Shown here: positions 21,349-30,400 of the stretch, one piece after another
Numbering within the stretch: position 1 is the stretch's first letter
Layout of the letters: each line of letters starts with the position of its first letter
Assembly: GCA_027493775.1 (NCBI GenBank)
Contig: JAOSKE010000001.1
Span: 248,001 to 312,000, forward strand
DNA from: Kiritimatiellia bacterium
Lineage (GTDB): Bacteria; Verrucomicrobiota; Kiritimatiellia; CAIVKH01
DNA: 64,000 bases
Direction: 5' to 3'
Translations under genes and position numbers: made by a program
The notes under the pieces: generated by a model
The model's input: only the letters and a program-made list of their open reading frames with translations
What the model was told of the DNA's origin: nothing
The model's database searches: none

Positions 21349-21944
21349 GATCTGTCCTCTGCGTGAGGGCTGTATTCCTTTAATGCAGAACGTAGCTTGC
21401 GCACCGCATATTGCATTCGTGCCAAAGCGGTGTTGATGGAGACCTTTTGAATGCGAGCGATTTCCTTGAAGGACAGGTCGCCTTCGGTGCGCAACAAGAA
21501 GACTTCCCGCTGTTCCGGAGGCAGGTTTCCAATGGCGACGGCGATTTCATTTTGAATGTCGAGGGACTCCGCGTTGCTGGCCGGCCCGGGGCGCGGTTCC
21601 GGCAACTGTTCGGATAACGGACGGCCATTCTCTGTCGGCGCCTGTTCAAGGGAAGTGAAGCGCCCCGATTTTCGCGCGCGATCAATGACGAGGTTGTGGG
21701 CGATGCGGAAGAGCCAGCTTAAGGGTTTGCCGTCCTGATAGCGGTCGAGACTGCGCATCGCCCGCACCCAGACCTCTTGAAAAATTTCATCCGCATCCGC
21801 GTGACCACCCATCATTTTGGCAATAAACGCGTAGAGCGGGCGGCGCGTGTGCTCAACCAGGCGGCCAAGCGCTTCAATGCTGCCCGCACGATATTCAGCT
21901 ATCCAGCGTTGCTCCGGCGAATCCATGAAAAGTATTGCGTCCAC
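21345..21944 (-). CDS. ECF-family RNA polymerase sigma factor
   Basis: 199 residues. Region 2: LVEHTRRPLYAFIAKMMGG, DADEIFQEVWVRAMRSLDRY, and PLSWLFRIAHNLVIDRARK. Region 4: LPPEQREVFLLRTEGDLSFKEIA and the recognition helix SINTALARMQYAVRKLRSAL. First gene of a three-gene operon ending at the terminator at 20.05 kb. The 113-bp gap to the divergent GDPD gene must hold its promoter; I see no clear autoregulatory AAC-type -35 box. Confidence 0.93.
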   Translation of the reverse strand: MDAILFMDSPEQRWIAEYRAGSIEALGRLVEHTRRPLYAFIAKMMGGHADADEIFQEVWVRAMRSLDRYQDGKPLSWLFRIAHNLVIDRARKSGRFTSLEQAPTENGRPLSEQLPEPRPGPASNAESLDIQNEIAVAIGNLPPEQREVFLLRTEGDLSFKEIARIQKVSINTALARMQYAVRKLRSALKEYSPHAEDRS

Positions 21945-22057
21945 TATTTGAGAATAACGGATGCGGTTTGTAGATTATTATTTCCGCGCGAAATGCGCGA
22001 ATGTTTTGGCGACTTTGTGGGATGGACGAACAAGTCCGGATTGGCTAGTTTAGCGCG

Positions 22058-22810
22058 GTGAAAATCATTGCACATCGCGGGGCTTCGCACGATGCGCCCG
22101 AAAATACAATTCCAGCGATTTATCAGGCGTGGCAGGAGCGGGCGGACGGAGTTGAAATTGATGCGCGCGTGACGGCAGATGGCAAGGTGGTCTTGATTCA
22201 CGATCCCGATACGCACCGCACGTCGGGGACAAAACTGGAAGTTAAGCAGCAAATTTGGGATGCGATCAGGATTCTCGATGTCGGTAGTTGGAAAAATCCG
22301 CGTTTTCGCCTGACGACCATTCCGCTCTTTCGAGACGTTTTGAAAATGTTGCCCGGCGGACGGGAATTGTGGGTCGAGGTGAAGTGTGGCGCGGAAATCA
22401 TCCCGGCGCTTCGGAACGACCTTGATGTGCGCCGTCCGCCGGAAAGCGGGATTTGCTTTGTCGGCTTCAACGCGCAGGTGATGAGCGAAATTAAGCGCGC
22501 TTTTCCGAAGTATCGCGCTTTTTTAAATGTGGAGCCACCGGGCCAACGCGGGGCGCCGACCCCGTGGACGGCAGAAAACCTAATTGACGTGGCGCGTAGG
22601 ATGGGGCTGGACGGATTGAGCGTGGGTATTTCTGACCTGGTGGAAGAATCGTTCATCGGCGAAGTGCATGGCGCCGGGCTTGAGCTGGTCGGCTGGGTGG
22701 TAGATGACGAAAAGACGGCGCTGCGACTCGCCAAGGCCGGATTGAAAGCGTTGATGACAAATCGCCCGCAGTATCTCCGGCAAAAATTGAGCGCACACGG
22801 AATACGGTGA
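22058..22810 (+). CDS. Glycerophosphodiester phosphodiesterase
   Basis: Hydrolyses glycerophosphodiesters to glycerol-3-phosphate and an alcohol. 250 residues, GTG start. Key motifs: AHRGASHDAPENTIPA (catalytic His and Glu), GVEIDARVTADGKVVLIHDP (metal-binding Glu/Asp and second catalytic His), LWVEVKCG, and a C-terminal GWVVDDEKTALRLAKAGLKA with MTNRP. No signal peptide, so cytosolic. The next gene overlaps by 4 bp. Confidence 0.93.
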   Translation: MKIIAHRGASHDAPENTIPAIYQAWQERADGVEIDARVTADGKVVLIHDPDTHRTSGTKLEVKQQIWDAIRILDVGSWKNPRFRLTTIPLFRDVLKMLPGGRELWVEVKCGAEIIPALRNDLDVRRPPESGICFVGFNAQVMSEIKRAFPKYRAFLNVEPPGQRGAPTPWTAENLIDVARRMGLDGLSVGISDLVEESFIGEVHGAGLELVGWVVDDEKTALRLAKAGLKALMTNRPQYLRQKLSAHGIR

Positions 22811-23628
22811 GCGCACGCGCGGCAAAACCGATTGCGCCGCAAGTGGCGAAACGACTTGAGGCCCTTTTTTCTCAATATCATCGTCCGGAATTGATTTCGC
22901 CCGACCCCTTGGAATGCGTTTTGCGCTATGACTCAATCGCAGACCGCGAGGTTGTTGCGCTGATTGCCGCGACCGTCGCGTTTGGCCGCGTGCCACACAT
23001 TCTGCGCAGTATTGATCTACTACTTCCGAAGCTGGGCGCTCATCCTAGCGCGTGGCTGTTGAAACACCCGCCCGCTGAAATAAAGAAAGCGTGTTCTGGC
23101 TGGCGTCACCGTTGGGCGACGGGGGAGGAGATGGCAAACTTGCTCTGTGCCGCTCGCTCTGTGATACGCGAACACGGCTCGCTTGGAGCGGCATGGACAG
23201 ATTCGCTGAGACAGGATGACGCCGATGCACTCGACACGCTTATCCGATGGGTCGGACTTCTCGATCAGCACGGACTCGAAGCCGATAATTCTCTACTTCC
23301 CCGCCCCGAGCGTAAATCGGCGTCAAAACGACTTCACCTCTACCTGCGTTGGATGATTCGAAAAGACGCGGTAGATCCGGGCGGTTGGAACGACTCGCCC
23401 TCGCGTTTGCTTTTCCCCTTGGACGTCCACATGCACCGCATCGCCACCGCGCTCGGCGCAACACGCCGCCGTGCCGCAGACCTCGCGACCACACGTGAGA
23501 TCACCGCCTGGTTCCGACGCATTGCTCCCACCGACCCCGTCCGTTTCGACTTCGCGCTCACCCGACTCCCCATTCACGACGGCCTGACCACCCCCGAAAT
23601 TCACGCAACACTATTGCGAGCCGAGTAA
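22807..23628 (+). CDS. TIGR02757/DUF2400 family protein
   Basis: 273 residues, GTG start overlapping the GDPD stop (GTGA). Matches the TIGR02757 pattern: PDPLECVLRYDSIADREVVA, AATVAFGRVPHIL, the core LYLRWMIRKDAVDPGGWN, PLDVHMHRIATALGATRRRA, and a C-terminal RFDFALTRLPIHDG. The helical fold resembles HhH/DNA-glycosylase-like proteins, but no function has been shown to my knowledge. The CRISPR array begins 12 bp after its stop. Confidence 0.85.
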   Translation: MSARAAKPIAPQVAKRLEALFSQYHRPELISPDPLECVLRYDSIADREVVALIAATVAFGRVPHILRSIDLLLPKLGAHPSAWLLKHPPAEIKKACSGWRHRWATGEEMANLLCAARSVIREHGSLGAAWTDSLRQDDADALDTLIRWVGLLDQHGLEADNSLLPRPERKSASKRLHLYLRWMIRKDAVDPGGWNDSPSRLLFPLDVHMHRIATALGATRRRAADLATTREITAWFRRIAPTDPVRFDFALTRLPIHDGLTTPEIHATLLRAE

Positions 23629-23639
23629 GCCACTGGGGT

Positions 23640-25079
23640 TTTTCTCGGGATCTGTGCAGTTCTGACAGTGGCGACAGTCGGCGGTGATCTGATGAGCAAG
23701 GTTTGCAAAGTGTCCGTTGATCTGTGCGGTTCTGACAGTGGCGACGGGTGGTGGATGCGGCGCAGGGGCAGGGCACCGGGTGTCCGTTGATCTGTGCGGT
23801 TCTGACAGTGGCGACAAACAAGCGCAAATCCGCAACTATCTAATTGCAGTGTCCGTTGATCTGTGCAGTTCTGACAGTGGCGACTTGAGGCGGCGGTGCG
23901 CGAAATTTGCCCGTCCGAAGTGTCCGTTGATCTGTGCAGTTCTGACAGTGGCGACCCGGAAATTTGCCGTGAAGGCGCCGGAGCGGGCGGTGTCCATTGA
24001 TCTGTGCGGTTCTGACAGTGGCGACAAACAAGCGCAAATCCGCAACTATCTAATTGCAGTGTCCGTTGATCTGTGCAGTTCTGACAGTGGCGACTTGAGG
24101 CGGCGGTGCGCGAAATTTGCCCGTCCGAAGTGTCCGTTGATCTGTGCAGTTCTGACAGTGGCGACCCGGAAATTTGCCGTGAAGGCGCCGGAGCGGGCGG
24201 TGTCCGTTGATCTGTGCAGTTCTGACAGTGGCGACGATAGACATGGGAAACATGAAGGGCAAGCGAAATGTGTCCGTTGATCTGTGCAGTTCTGACAGTG
24301 GCGACTCGTGTTGGAGTACTGGGAGCCTCTGTCAAACATGTGTCCGTTGATCTGTGCAGTTCTGACAGTGGCGACAGCAAAACACGTATCACCCCATCCG
24401 CGATATTCGGTGTCCGTTGATCTGTGCAGTTCTGACAGTGGCGACCGTTCCGGCGAAGCAGAATACCCGCAGCCATACGAGTGTCCGTTGATCTGTGCAG
24501 TTCTGACAGTGGCGACCCAGCGTCTCCGGCGCGCGGCAGCGCGTACGGAGCGTGTCCGTTGATCTGTGCAGTTCTGACAGTGGCGACACAGTGGTCTCGC
24601 TATGAACGTAATTGCATCACATGTGTCCGTTGATCTGTGCAGTTCTGACAGTGGCGACAAGCAGCGTTTGGCGTGACTGTTCGCTTCACGGCGTGTCCGT
24701 TGATCTGTGCAGTTCTGACAGTGGCGACCGTAGGAGAATCTGGGTCATCCGTGACCGTGCGGTGTCCGTTGATCTGTGCAGTTCTGACAGTGGCGACCTC
24801 CGTTCCTGTCGAGCCTCAAGCGGGGCCCATCGCCGTGTCCGTTGATCTGTGCAGTTCTGACAGTGGCGACCGCTTTACGGCAGAAATTGAAAACCCCGCA
24901 ATTGAGTGTCCGTTGATCTGTGCAGTTCTGACAGTGGCGACGGCCGTGGTACAACGGCTCGGCCAGGAGGGCGCGTGTCCGTTGATCTGTGCAGTTCTGA
25001 CAGTGGCGACCACAAGGAAATTGAAACGTTCGGAGCGAATGATGTGTCCGTTGATCTGTGCAGTTCTGACAGTGGCGAC
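23640..25079 (-). CRISPR. Type V-B CRISPR array, 21 repeats and 20 spacers
   Basis: 36-bp repeats, on the plus strand starting GTGTCCGTTGATCTG and ending CTGACAGTGGCGAC, with spacers of 33-37 bp. The leftmost repeat (23640-23675) has lost its outer 11 bases. Repeats 2, 3 and 6 carry CGGTTC for CAGTTC, and repeat 6 also CCATTG for CCGTTG. All repeats from 7 to the right end are identical. Spacers 3-5 (23816-23989) recur exactly as spacers 6-8 (24026-24199), leaving 17 distinct spacers. Decay on the left, the adjacent leader/cas2 on the right and the tracrRNA pairing all say the array is read on the minus strand, from 25079 to 23640. In that sense the repeat starts GTCGCCACTG and ends CAACGGACAC. 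Confidence 0.98.
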
Positions 25080-25262
25080 TGCCGTCGCTAGAACCTATTG
25101 CGGGCACGGCAGTTCTGAGCCGCCGTGCGAGCATCTACCAAAGTGCCATCTGCAATGGGCGTCTTCATACAGGGTTGAATCACTGCATTTCGTTGCTGCC
25201 CAACGGGTGCGAGCATCGCTTGGGGCCCCCAGCAGCACCGTCACACTCGCAGTCGTTGTCAA
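25080..25262 (-). promoter_or_regulatory. CRISPR leader region with repeat-derived hairpin
   Basis: Gene-free 183 bp between the tracrRNA and the newest repeat. At 25104-25128 a perfect 7-bp inverted repeat (GCACGGC / GCCGTGC) has an 11-nt loop; the segment GCAGTTCTGA at 25109-25118 equals ten bases of the repeat core. A TTGACA lies on the minus strand at 25262-25257, but I see no good -10 box 16-18 bp beyond it. Role as leader is inferred from position next to the undecayed array end. Confidence 0.6.
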
Positions 25263-25277
25263 AGATCTTTCTCTATT

Positions 25278-25366
25278 GCCAGAACAATACAAATCGACGC
25301 CACGGTGCCAAGCCCATTGAAGGGGACGACACGTGCCGTGGGATTCTTGTCTCCTGTAGAGACGAC
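25278..25366 (-). ncRNA. tracrRNA of the type V-B system
   Basis: Found by folding and by pairing with the repeat. 5'-GUCGUCUCUACAGGAGAC forms a GUCUC/GAGAC hairpin (25363-25349). A long-range CCACGG (25341-25336) / CCGUGG (25305-25300) stem encloses GUGUC (25332-25328) and a small CCC...GGG hairpin. Directly after it come CGUCGAUUUG (25299-25290) and GUUCUGGC (25285-25278). These pair, in the right antiparallel order, with GACAC, CAGAUCAACG (nine of ten, one wobble) and GUCAGAAC (eight of eight, one wobble) of the minus-strand repeat. The same order of elements is found in published Alicyclobacillus Cas12b tracrRNAs, as I recall them. The 3' end is uncertain and may reach about 25261. Confidence 0.8.
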
Positions 25367-25372
25367 CAGAAC

Positions 25373-25400
25373 GATATGCTTTCCGCCGCCGTGCTGTCAA
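25373..25400 (-). promoter_or_regulatory. Promoter of the tracrRNA
   Basis: On the minus strand a consensus TTGACA (25400-25395) overlaps the cas2 stop codon; CATATC (25378-25373) follows after 16 bp. Predicted start near 25366, where the folded tracrRNA begins. The agreement of an independent promoter prediction with the RNA 5' end supports both. Confidence 0.6.
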
Positions 25401-25687
25401 ACAACAATGAAGCCGCTTTCTTGTTCCGGTAGAGGTTGGCCAATGACGGTCGCGGCTGCGCGGGCTTCTTTCTCGTTTGGACCGAGATCCAGAATCATTG
25501 CTTGGTCTTCTTTCTGATTCATCTGTTCCTCAAGATCATTCTGAAGCCGAACACGGTCGATGTGTTTCAGGGTGCAGAAGAAAATGGAAAACTGCCAAGC
25601 TTCACCATAGCCCTTGAGCGTTTTGTGAACGCGCCGCAATCGCTTTGGGTCTCGGATGTCGTAGCAAACCAGATAGCATCGCCGCAT
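25397..25687 (-). CDS. cas2: CRISPR-associated endonuclease Cas2
   Basis: 96 residues. MRRCYLVCYDIRDPKRLRRV is the typical first strand and helix with the metal-binding Asp10; GYGEAWQFSIFFCTL is the second strand region. Forms the integrase with Cas1 for spacer acquisition. ATG 25687 has GCGGAGG 5 bp upstream; an in-frame extension to 25759 overlaps cas4-cas1 and lacks homology. Begins 16 bp after the cas4-cas1 stop, so transcribed with it. Confidence 0.95.
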   Translation of the reverse strand: MRRCYLVCYDIRDPKRLRRVHKTLKGYGEAWQFSIFFCTLKHIDRVRLQNDLEEQMNQKEDQAMILDLGPNEKEARAAATVIGQPLPEQESGFIVV

Positions 25688-25703
25688 GGTCGCCTCCGCG
25701 TGT

Positions 25704-27422
25704 TCAACGAGTGGTGAGAAAGGCCAGGGTTGGAATGTCACCGGTGAGCCAGGCTGCAACCATTCGCGCGTGCAGAACGATCATGCGCCGATAGCTCAAG
25801 CGATAGTCGAAGACCGGATGCGTGACCTCCGTGTTCATTCTTCTGCCCAGCGCATTGAAGAAGCTCCTTCTTCCGGCGTCTGTGAGCGCGCAGCCGGAGG
25901 CGGTGCGGAGAAAGTGGCCTTCGGTCAATTCCCCGCGATTGAAACAGGTGATGGCTACGGAGTCGGCGATCAGCGGTCGAAAGGGTTCCATGAGGTCAAG
26001 CGCCAGCGCGGGCCGCCCTGGCTTTGATACGTGGAAGCCGCCGATCGAGGGTTCCAAGCGCGCGAGACGCAAGGCCGCGACGCATTCATGCGCCAACATG
26101 GAATAGGCCAGGGAGAGGCAGGCGTTGATCGGGTCTGGCGGGGGTCTTCGCTTGCGGCCATGGGCGGAAAACTCCGCAGCGAGGGCTCCTTTGAACATAC
26201 CCGCGAACTGCCCGAAGTAGATTGCGGCGGCTTGGCCCTCGTGTCCGCGGAGGGTTTCAAGTGAGTCCGCTTGTCCTGCATGTGACGCCTCTTTCGCGAG
26301 GTCGGAAGCGACGCCGTCGGGCAGCGCATCATGATTGCGCAGCAGCAGTGTTCGCTGATTCAGGATTTTGGCCGCTACCAATGCGCGCGCGAGCTGGAGA
26401 CACACTTCGGCGCGGTCGAGCTTGTGAATCTGTGTGCGCCGGACCTCGGCGCTGACCGAATCGAGCGGGTCAATCATCGCCACCAGTCTTCCAGCCGGAG
26501 AGAGAAATGCAATGGGGGTATTCATGTCAGCGAGCGTGCGAATGGCCTGAACACTGATTTGCACGGATCCGAGGAGTGAGAGGCTTTCAAGATTGGCCAA
26601 GGGCACGGTCTTTGCCACGGCCCCGTCTTTGTCCGTGACTCTCAGCTCCATGCCGCGCACACCAATCCGCGCGCCGTCCTGTTGGGCCACGACGTGAATG
26701 CCGTCATCGCGGGGCGGCCATATCTTTCTCGGCGTGAGTTCGTCGCCCGGTGAGAGCGCCCGCTGCTGGTTGACCTCATCCGGCAGGCAGATGGGCTGGA
26801 GCGAGCATTTCGGACAGCGCGGATCATTTACAAGAGGCAAGGGGCGCGGCCCTTGCGCGCATCGCTTTGCGTCTTCCAGCGTCCGCAGCGCTTCCTGCTT
26901 GAGTCCGTCGTCGATGGGAATCCTCAGTCGGAGTTTTTCAGCGGCATAGTAGATGACCGCCTCGTTAACCGTGTAGCCCGCTTCTTCCAGCAATACGGCC
27001 TGCAGTCCGAGTTGAATGCGATCAGTGGGCCATGCTTCCGGTGACGCGAGCGGGGCTTGCTGTGCTTCATCACCCTCACTGGGCGTCGGATTTGTGTAGG
27101 GGCGTTTGGGCCGCCCCTTGCGGTACTCAACAGGCACGGCTGTTTGCCCTGAAATTTCCGCCAGGTCCAACGTCGCGGTGAGACTCAGCGACTCACTTGT
27201 CAATGCAAGGCTTCTCACAGCTGCGGGTCGTTCGGGATCCGCTTCGCTCGCGGCGGTTTTTATGGATTCAGCGCTGGGTTTGTCGACGCGTCGATGGATG
27301 GCCACGCCTTTCTCCGTGTCACTGCTGGGAAGAAACGTGCCCTCCACCTGCATGTAGTAGAAAAGACGCGGACAATAGGCATATTCCGCCACGTTGCGGG
27401 CGGGCCACAGGTCTTCATCCAT
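25704..27422 (-). CDS. cas4-cas1: Cas4-Cas1 fusion protein
   Basis: 572 residues from ATG 27422, which has GAGGGAGG 6 bp upstream and lies 14 bp after the cas12b stop. Residues 1-215 are Cas4: Cys17 in YCPRLFYY; RecB-type Asp86, Glu99 and Lys102 (VEYRKG); and the Fe-S cysteines 203, 206 and 212 (CPKCSLQPIC). Residues 225-572 are Cas1: LESLSLLGSVQISVQAI, catalytic Glu395 in RGHEGQAAAIYFG, His464 in GGFHVSKPGRPAL, and Asp476 in ALDLMEPFRPLIAD. All catalytic residues are present, so spacer trimming and integration should work. The fusion is characteristic of type V-B loci. Confidence 0.96.
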   Translation of the reverse strand: MDEDLWPARNVAEYAYCPRLFYYMQVEGTFLPSSDTEKGVAIHRRVDKPSAESIKTAASEADPERPAAVRSLALTSESLSLTATLDLAEISGQTAVPVEYRKGRPKRPYTNPTPSEGDEAQQAPLASPEAWPTDRIQLGLQAVLLEEAGYTVNEAVIYYAAEKLRLRIPIDDGLKQEALRTLEDAKRCAQGPRPLPLVNDPRCPKCSLQPICLPDEVNQQRALSPGDELTPRKIWPPRDDGIHVVAQQDGARIGVRGMELRVTDKDGAVAKTVPLANLESLSLLGSVQISVQAIRTLADMNTPIAFLSPAGRLVAMIDPLDSVSAEVRRTQIHKLDRAEVCLQLARALVAAKILNQRTLLLRNHDALPDGVASDLAKEASHAGQADSLETLRGHEGQAAAIYFGQFAGMFKGALAAEFSAHGRKRRPPPDPINACLSLAYSMLAHECVAALRLARLEPSIGGFHVSKPGRPALALDLMEPFRPLIADSVAITCFNRGELTEGHFLRTASGCALTDAGRRSFFNALGRRMNTEVTHPVFDYRLSYRRMIVLHARMVAAWLTGDIPTLAFLTTR

Positions 27423-27436
27423 CGGTTGCCTCCCTC

Positions 27437-30400
27437 TCAATACGGAATGTCGTCCTCCTCGGCGGTCGCCCGCATTTGCTTTTTGAGGATGCCGATAACC
27501 CGGTTTTGTACATCGTTCTGATAGTCGGCGTATTTCTTCCAGGCGCCGTGCCCGTGATCGTCCAGTGGAGCGCAAGAAATATCGCGCCACAGGTTGACCA
27601 CTTCTTTGGTTTTGCCGTCGCCCTTCTTGCGCCGCGCGGGTTCGGTTTCTGGTGAAGCGTGAGGAGGTTGCGCGAGCGCCACGCGCGATTTGAACGCCCG
27701 GCTGCCGTCAACTTTGTCCTGTTGCGGGACGAGGCTCTTTGTATCGCAGGGCACATACCACCATTTGCCATACCAGTCTGGGTCGCTCAGCGCACGCAGG
27801 CCGATGTTGGCTGCGGCGTTGAGGTCGGCCTGAAGACCCTTGGCTGCGGGCGAATGGGGATCGGCGGATACAAAAATCTCGCCTCCCTTCAACGGGATGC
27901 GGAGCGGTACGGCATTCTGCGGGTCGGTGTCGGATGTTCCCTTGTACCGTGCGGCGAGTGCGCAGAGCAGGATCTCTCGTTCGTCGCCTTCGCCTGCAGC
28001 CTCCTTTTTCTCAGCCTGCACGACTTGCTTTTGCCAGAACGGTGAATGCATGAATTCCTTGACCGGCACATCCAGACAACGAATACCCGGCGCGCCGGTG
28101 CGTGAATCCTGGCGCGAGGTGTAGCTTGCCGAGACTTCGCGCAGGTGCAGGCCATTGAGTTCACAGGCTTCCGACAGGTATTTTTGCACTTTCGAAGAAG
28201 ACCAGCTCATGAGTTGCCTGTTTTCGCGGCGACTGCGCGTTTCTTCAGGCCGATAGTGGGTGAGGTTTTCGATCACGATGGCGTGACAGGGTTCATCCAC
28301 GCGGGCGGCTGGGCGCTTGAGATCCTTTTTGGCGGTTGACCGCTTCACTCGGCCGACACCCAGCGCTGCCTCGACGATACGGCTGGCAAGCTGCTTCACG
28401 CGCTGCTCGCGCAACTGGTCAAGCGCGTCCAGCGCGCGCTGACCAAACTGTTCCTTGGTTTCGGCCTTTGTGCCGTCCGGTTTGAGGCGGGTGAAGAAGC
28501 CCACCTGAACTTTGCGGCGAAATTCGGTGAGTGTGGCGAGCCGGGTCAGAGAGAGGCCGCCGACATTGCGAATGGCGGGCCCGGTGGCGGCCTTTCCGCG
28601 GGGCAGTATCCAATCCTTCATTTGACGGAGGCGCTTCTTCCAGCATTCGTCGTCCTCCTGCCATCGCTTTTTCCATTTTTCCTGAAGATCCACCCGAAGC
28701 GCGGGATTGTGGACCAGCGCCTCCGCGACCTTGCGGAGTTGTTCTCGATTGGTTTTCTTCCTTTTCTTGCGTTCGGCGCCTGATGCTTCCGCTCCGGGTT
28801 CTTCTATGGCGCTGTATCCGGCCAGGCCGACGATGTGAGCATTCCACAGTTCTCTTGCCGCGTCATCGCGCCATCCACGAGAAGAGAAGAGGTCGTGCCA
28901 AATGAGCAGAGCGTCCTGCAGGAGTTCGATGCGGCCGTCGTCGCTCAACTCTTTGGGGATGCCACCCGGCATGGTCTTTTTGTCGGTGACGAGATAATGC
29001 GCGATCCGTGCGCGGTCTCCGTGGCGCTGAAGCGCCAGCCGCGCGGTGCGTACGGCGGAAGACATGAGTTCGTCCACGGAGAGGGATGGTCTGTAGGCAT
29101 TGCCATCCTCATCCTCGTCTGATTTAGCGCCTGCTTCAGACGGTGCGGCAGGCGCCCAGCCGAGTCGTTCAAGCGCATCGCATCGCACTCTTTGTTTATC
29201 AGAGCGGCCCCAACCGGAGGCAACAAGACGGTCGATGATCGGCCGGGAACGGCCCAGCCTCACCTCCATTTGATGAACCGTCCAGATTTCCTCGTTCAAC
29301 GCTTCTCGAACCGGCTGTTCCTCGCCTTGGAGTTTTATGAGGAATTGGCGGTCCAAGCGCGCCCACGGGGCCGGATGTTTCTTTCCGTCCGGCAATGTGT
29401 CGGCGCCGATACGGCGATAGACGGTGGTCTCCTCCACCTCAACTTCCTGGCCCTTTTTGTGCTTTTTCCTTTTTCTCTTGAGGTGGAGATAGAGATCGCT
29501 CTCCTTCGGCCCCGCGTGTCCGGCGGTTTCACACGCAGCCGCAACCTGCGCACTGCTCATCGCCTCCCACACCGCACAGGCGGCGGCATAGCGATGGCCA
29601 AGATCGACGGAGAGCAGGCGTAGTCCGGGGAGGCGGCAGAGGATGAGCTGGGCGTGACCCTTTCTGGCCTTGTTCGCCGTGTTGTGCGGCCAGCCATTTT
29701 GACTTAGGTACATTTCCCCACTATTGGAAACATGTGTGAACGCCGTTTTATCGGAAGCATTCTCGATAAAGGCAAACCATGGGCCTTGCGGTTGCAACTT
29801 CGCCGAGAAGCTTGCCAACCAACGGATGCGTTTCACCATCGCAGAAATTCGCCGGTCGCGTTCCTGATCGGACAAGGAGGGGTTGTCCCTTACTGCCGCA
29901 ATCGCTTCCAACTGCTCTCTTGGCGCCTGCAACCGGCCATTCCAGTTCTTCTGTTCAAAAAGCCCGGTGATACTCGCGCCCTGTTTCTTTGGCGCGTTCG
30001 CAGCAGCGCGTCCCAATCTATCTGCGCGGCTGACTTCGATGGGCGACTCGTTTGCCGTGTCCTGGCCAAGAGCCAGATCATTCGCGAGCCTCTTGGATTG
30101 CCAGCACATGGGCGTTGGCGCAATTGCTTCACCATTCCACAGCTTCATCTCCACGCCGCGCTCCAAAGGCAGGGAAGCGCGCTTTTCTTTCGCTTCTTTG
30201 AGCGCCTCTTCCGCCTCCTGCAACTTGCTTTGCTTCTTTTCGTTTTCCTTGTCTTTTTCCAGGGCGGTGTTTGCTGTTGCGACGGCATTCTGCGCGTTGG
30301 CGATTGCGCGGTTACGTTCCCTGGCTGTTTTGTGTATGGAGAACTCAATCTCCCAACGGGAGTTGCCGAAATCGCAGAAGATGGGATGCAAAAGCGCGTC

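Noticed and set aside
23640-25079. Plus-strand reading of the array, because the repeat end CTGACAGTGGCGAC looks like the 3' handle of other V-B repeats
   Set aside because: Decayed repeats at the left end, the leader at the right, GTC...CAC ends on the minus strand and the tracrRNA pairing all support the minus strand.
23601-25134. Several long open frames through the CRISPR array (repeating RHCQNCTDQRT-like or SVDLCSSDSGD-like peptides)
   Set aside because: They arise only because repeat plus spacer is often a multiple of three; no ribosome sites, and the DNA is clearly a repeat-spacer array.
25199-25330. A plus-strand tracrRNA suggested by CAACGGGTG and GCCCATTGA, which resemble words of a known Cas12b tracrRNA
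   Set aside because: No anti-repeat follows on that strand and the two words are too far apart to pair; the minus strand gives a full fold with three matching blocks.
27423-27590. A 56-residue N-terminal extension of Cas4-Cas1
   Set aside because: It overlaps the 3' end of cas12b in another frame and has no Cas4 homology; ATG 27422 has a strong ribosome site.
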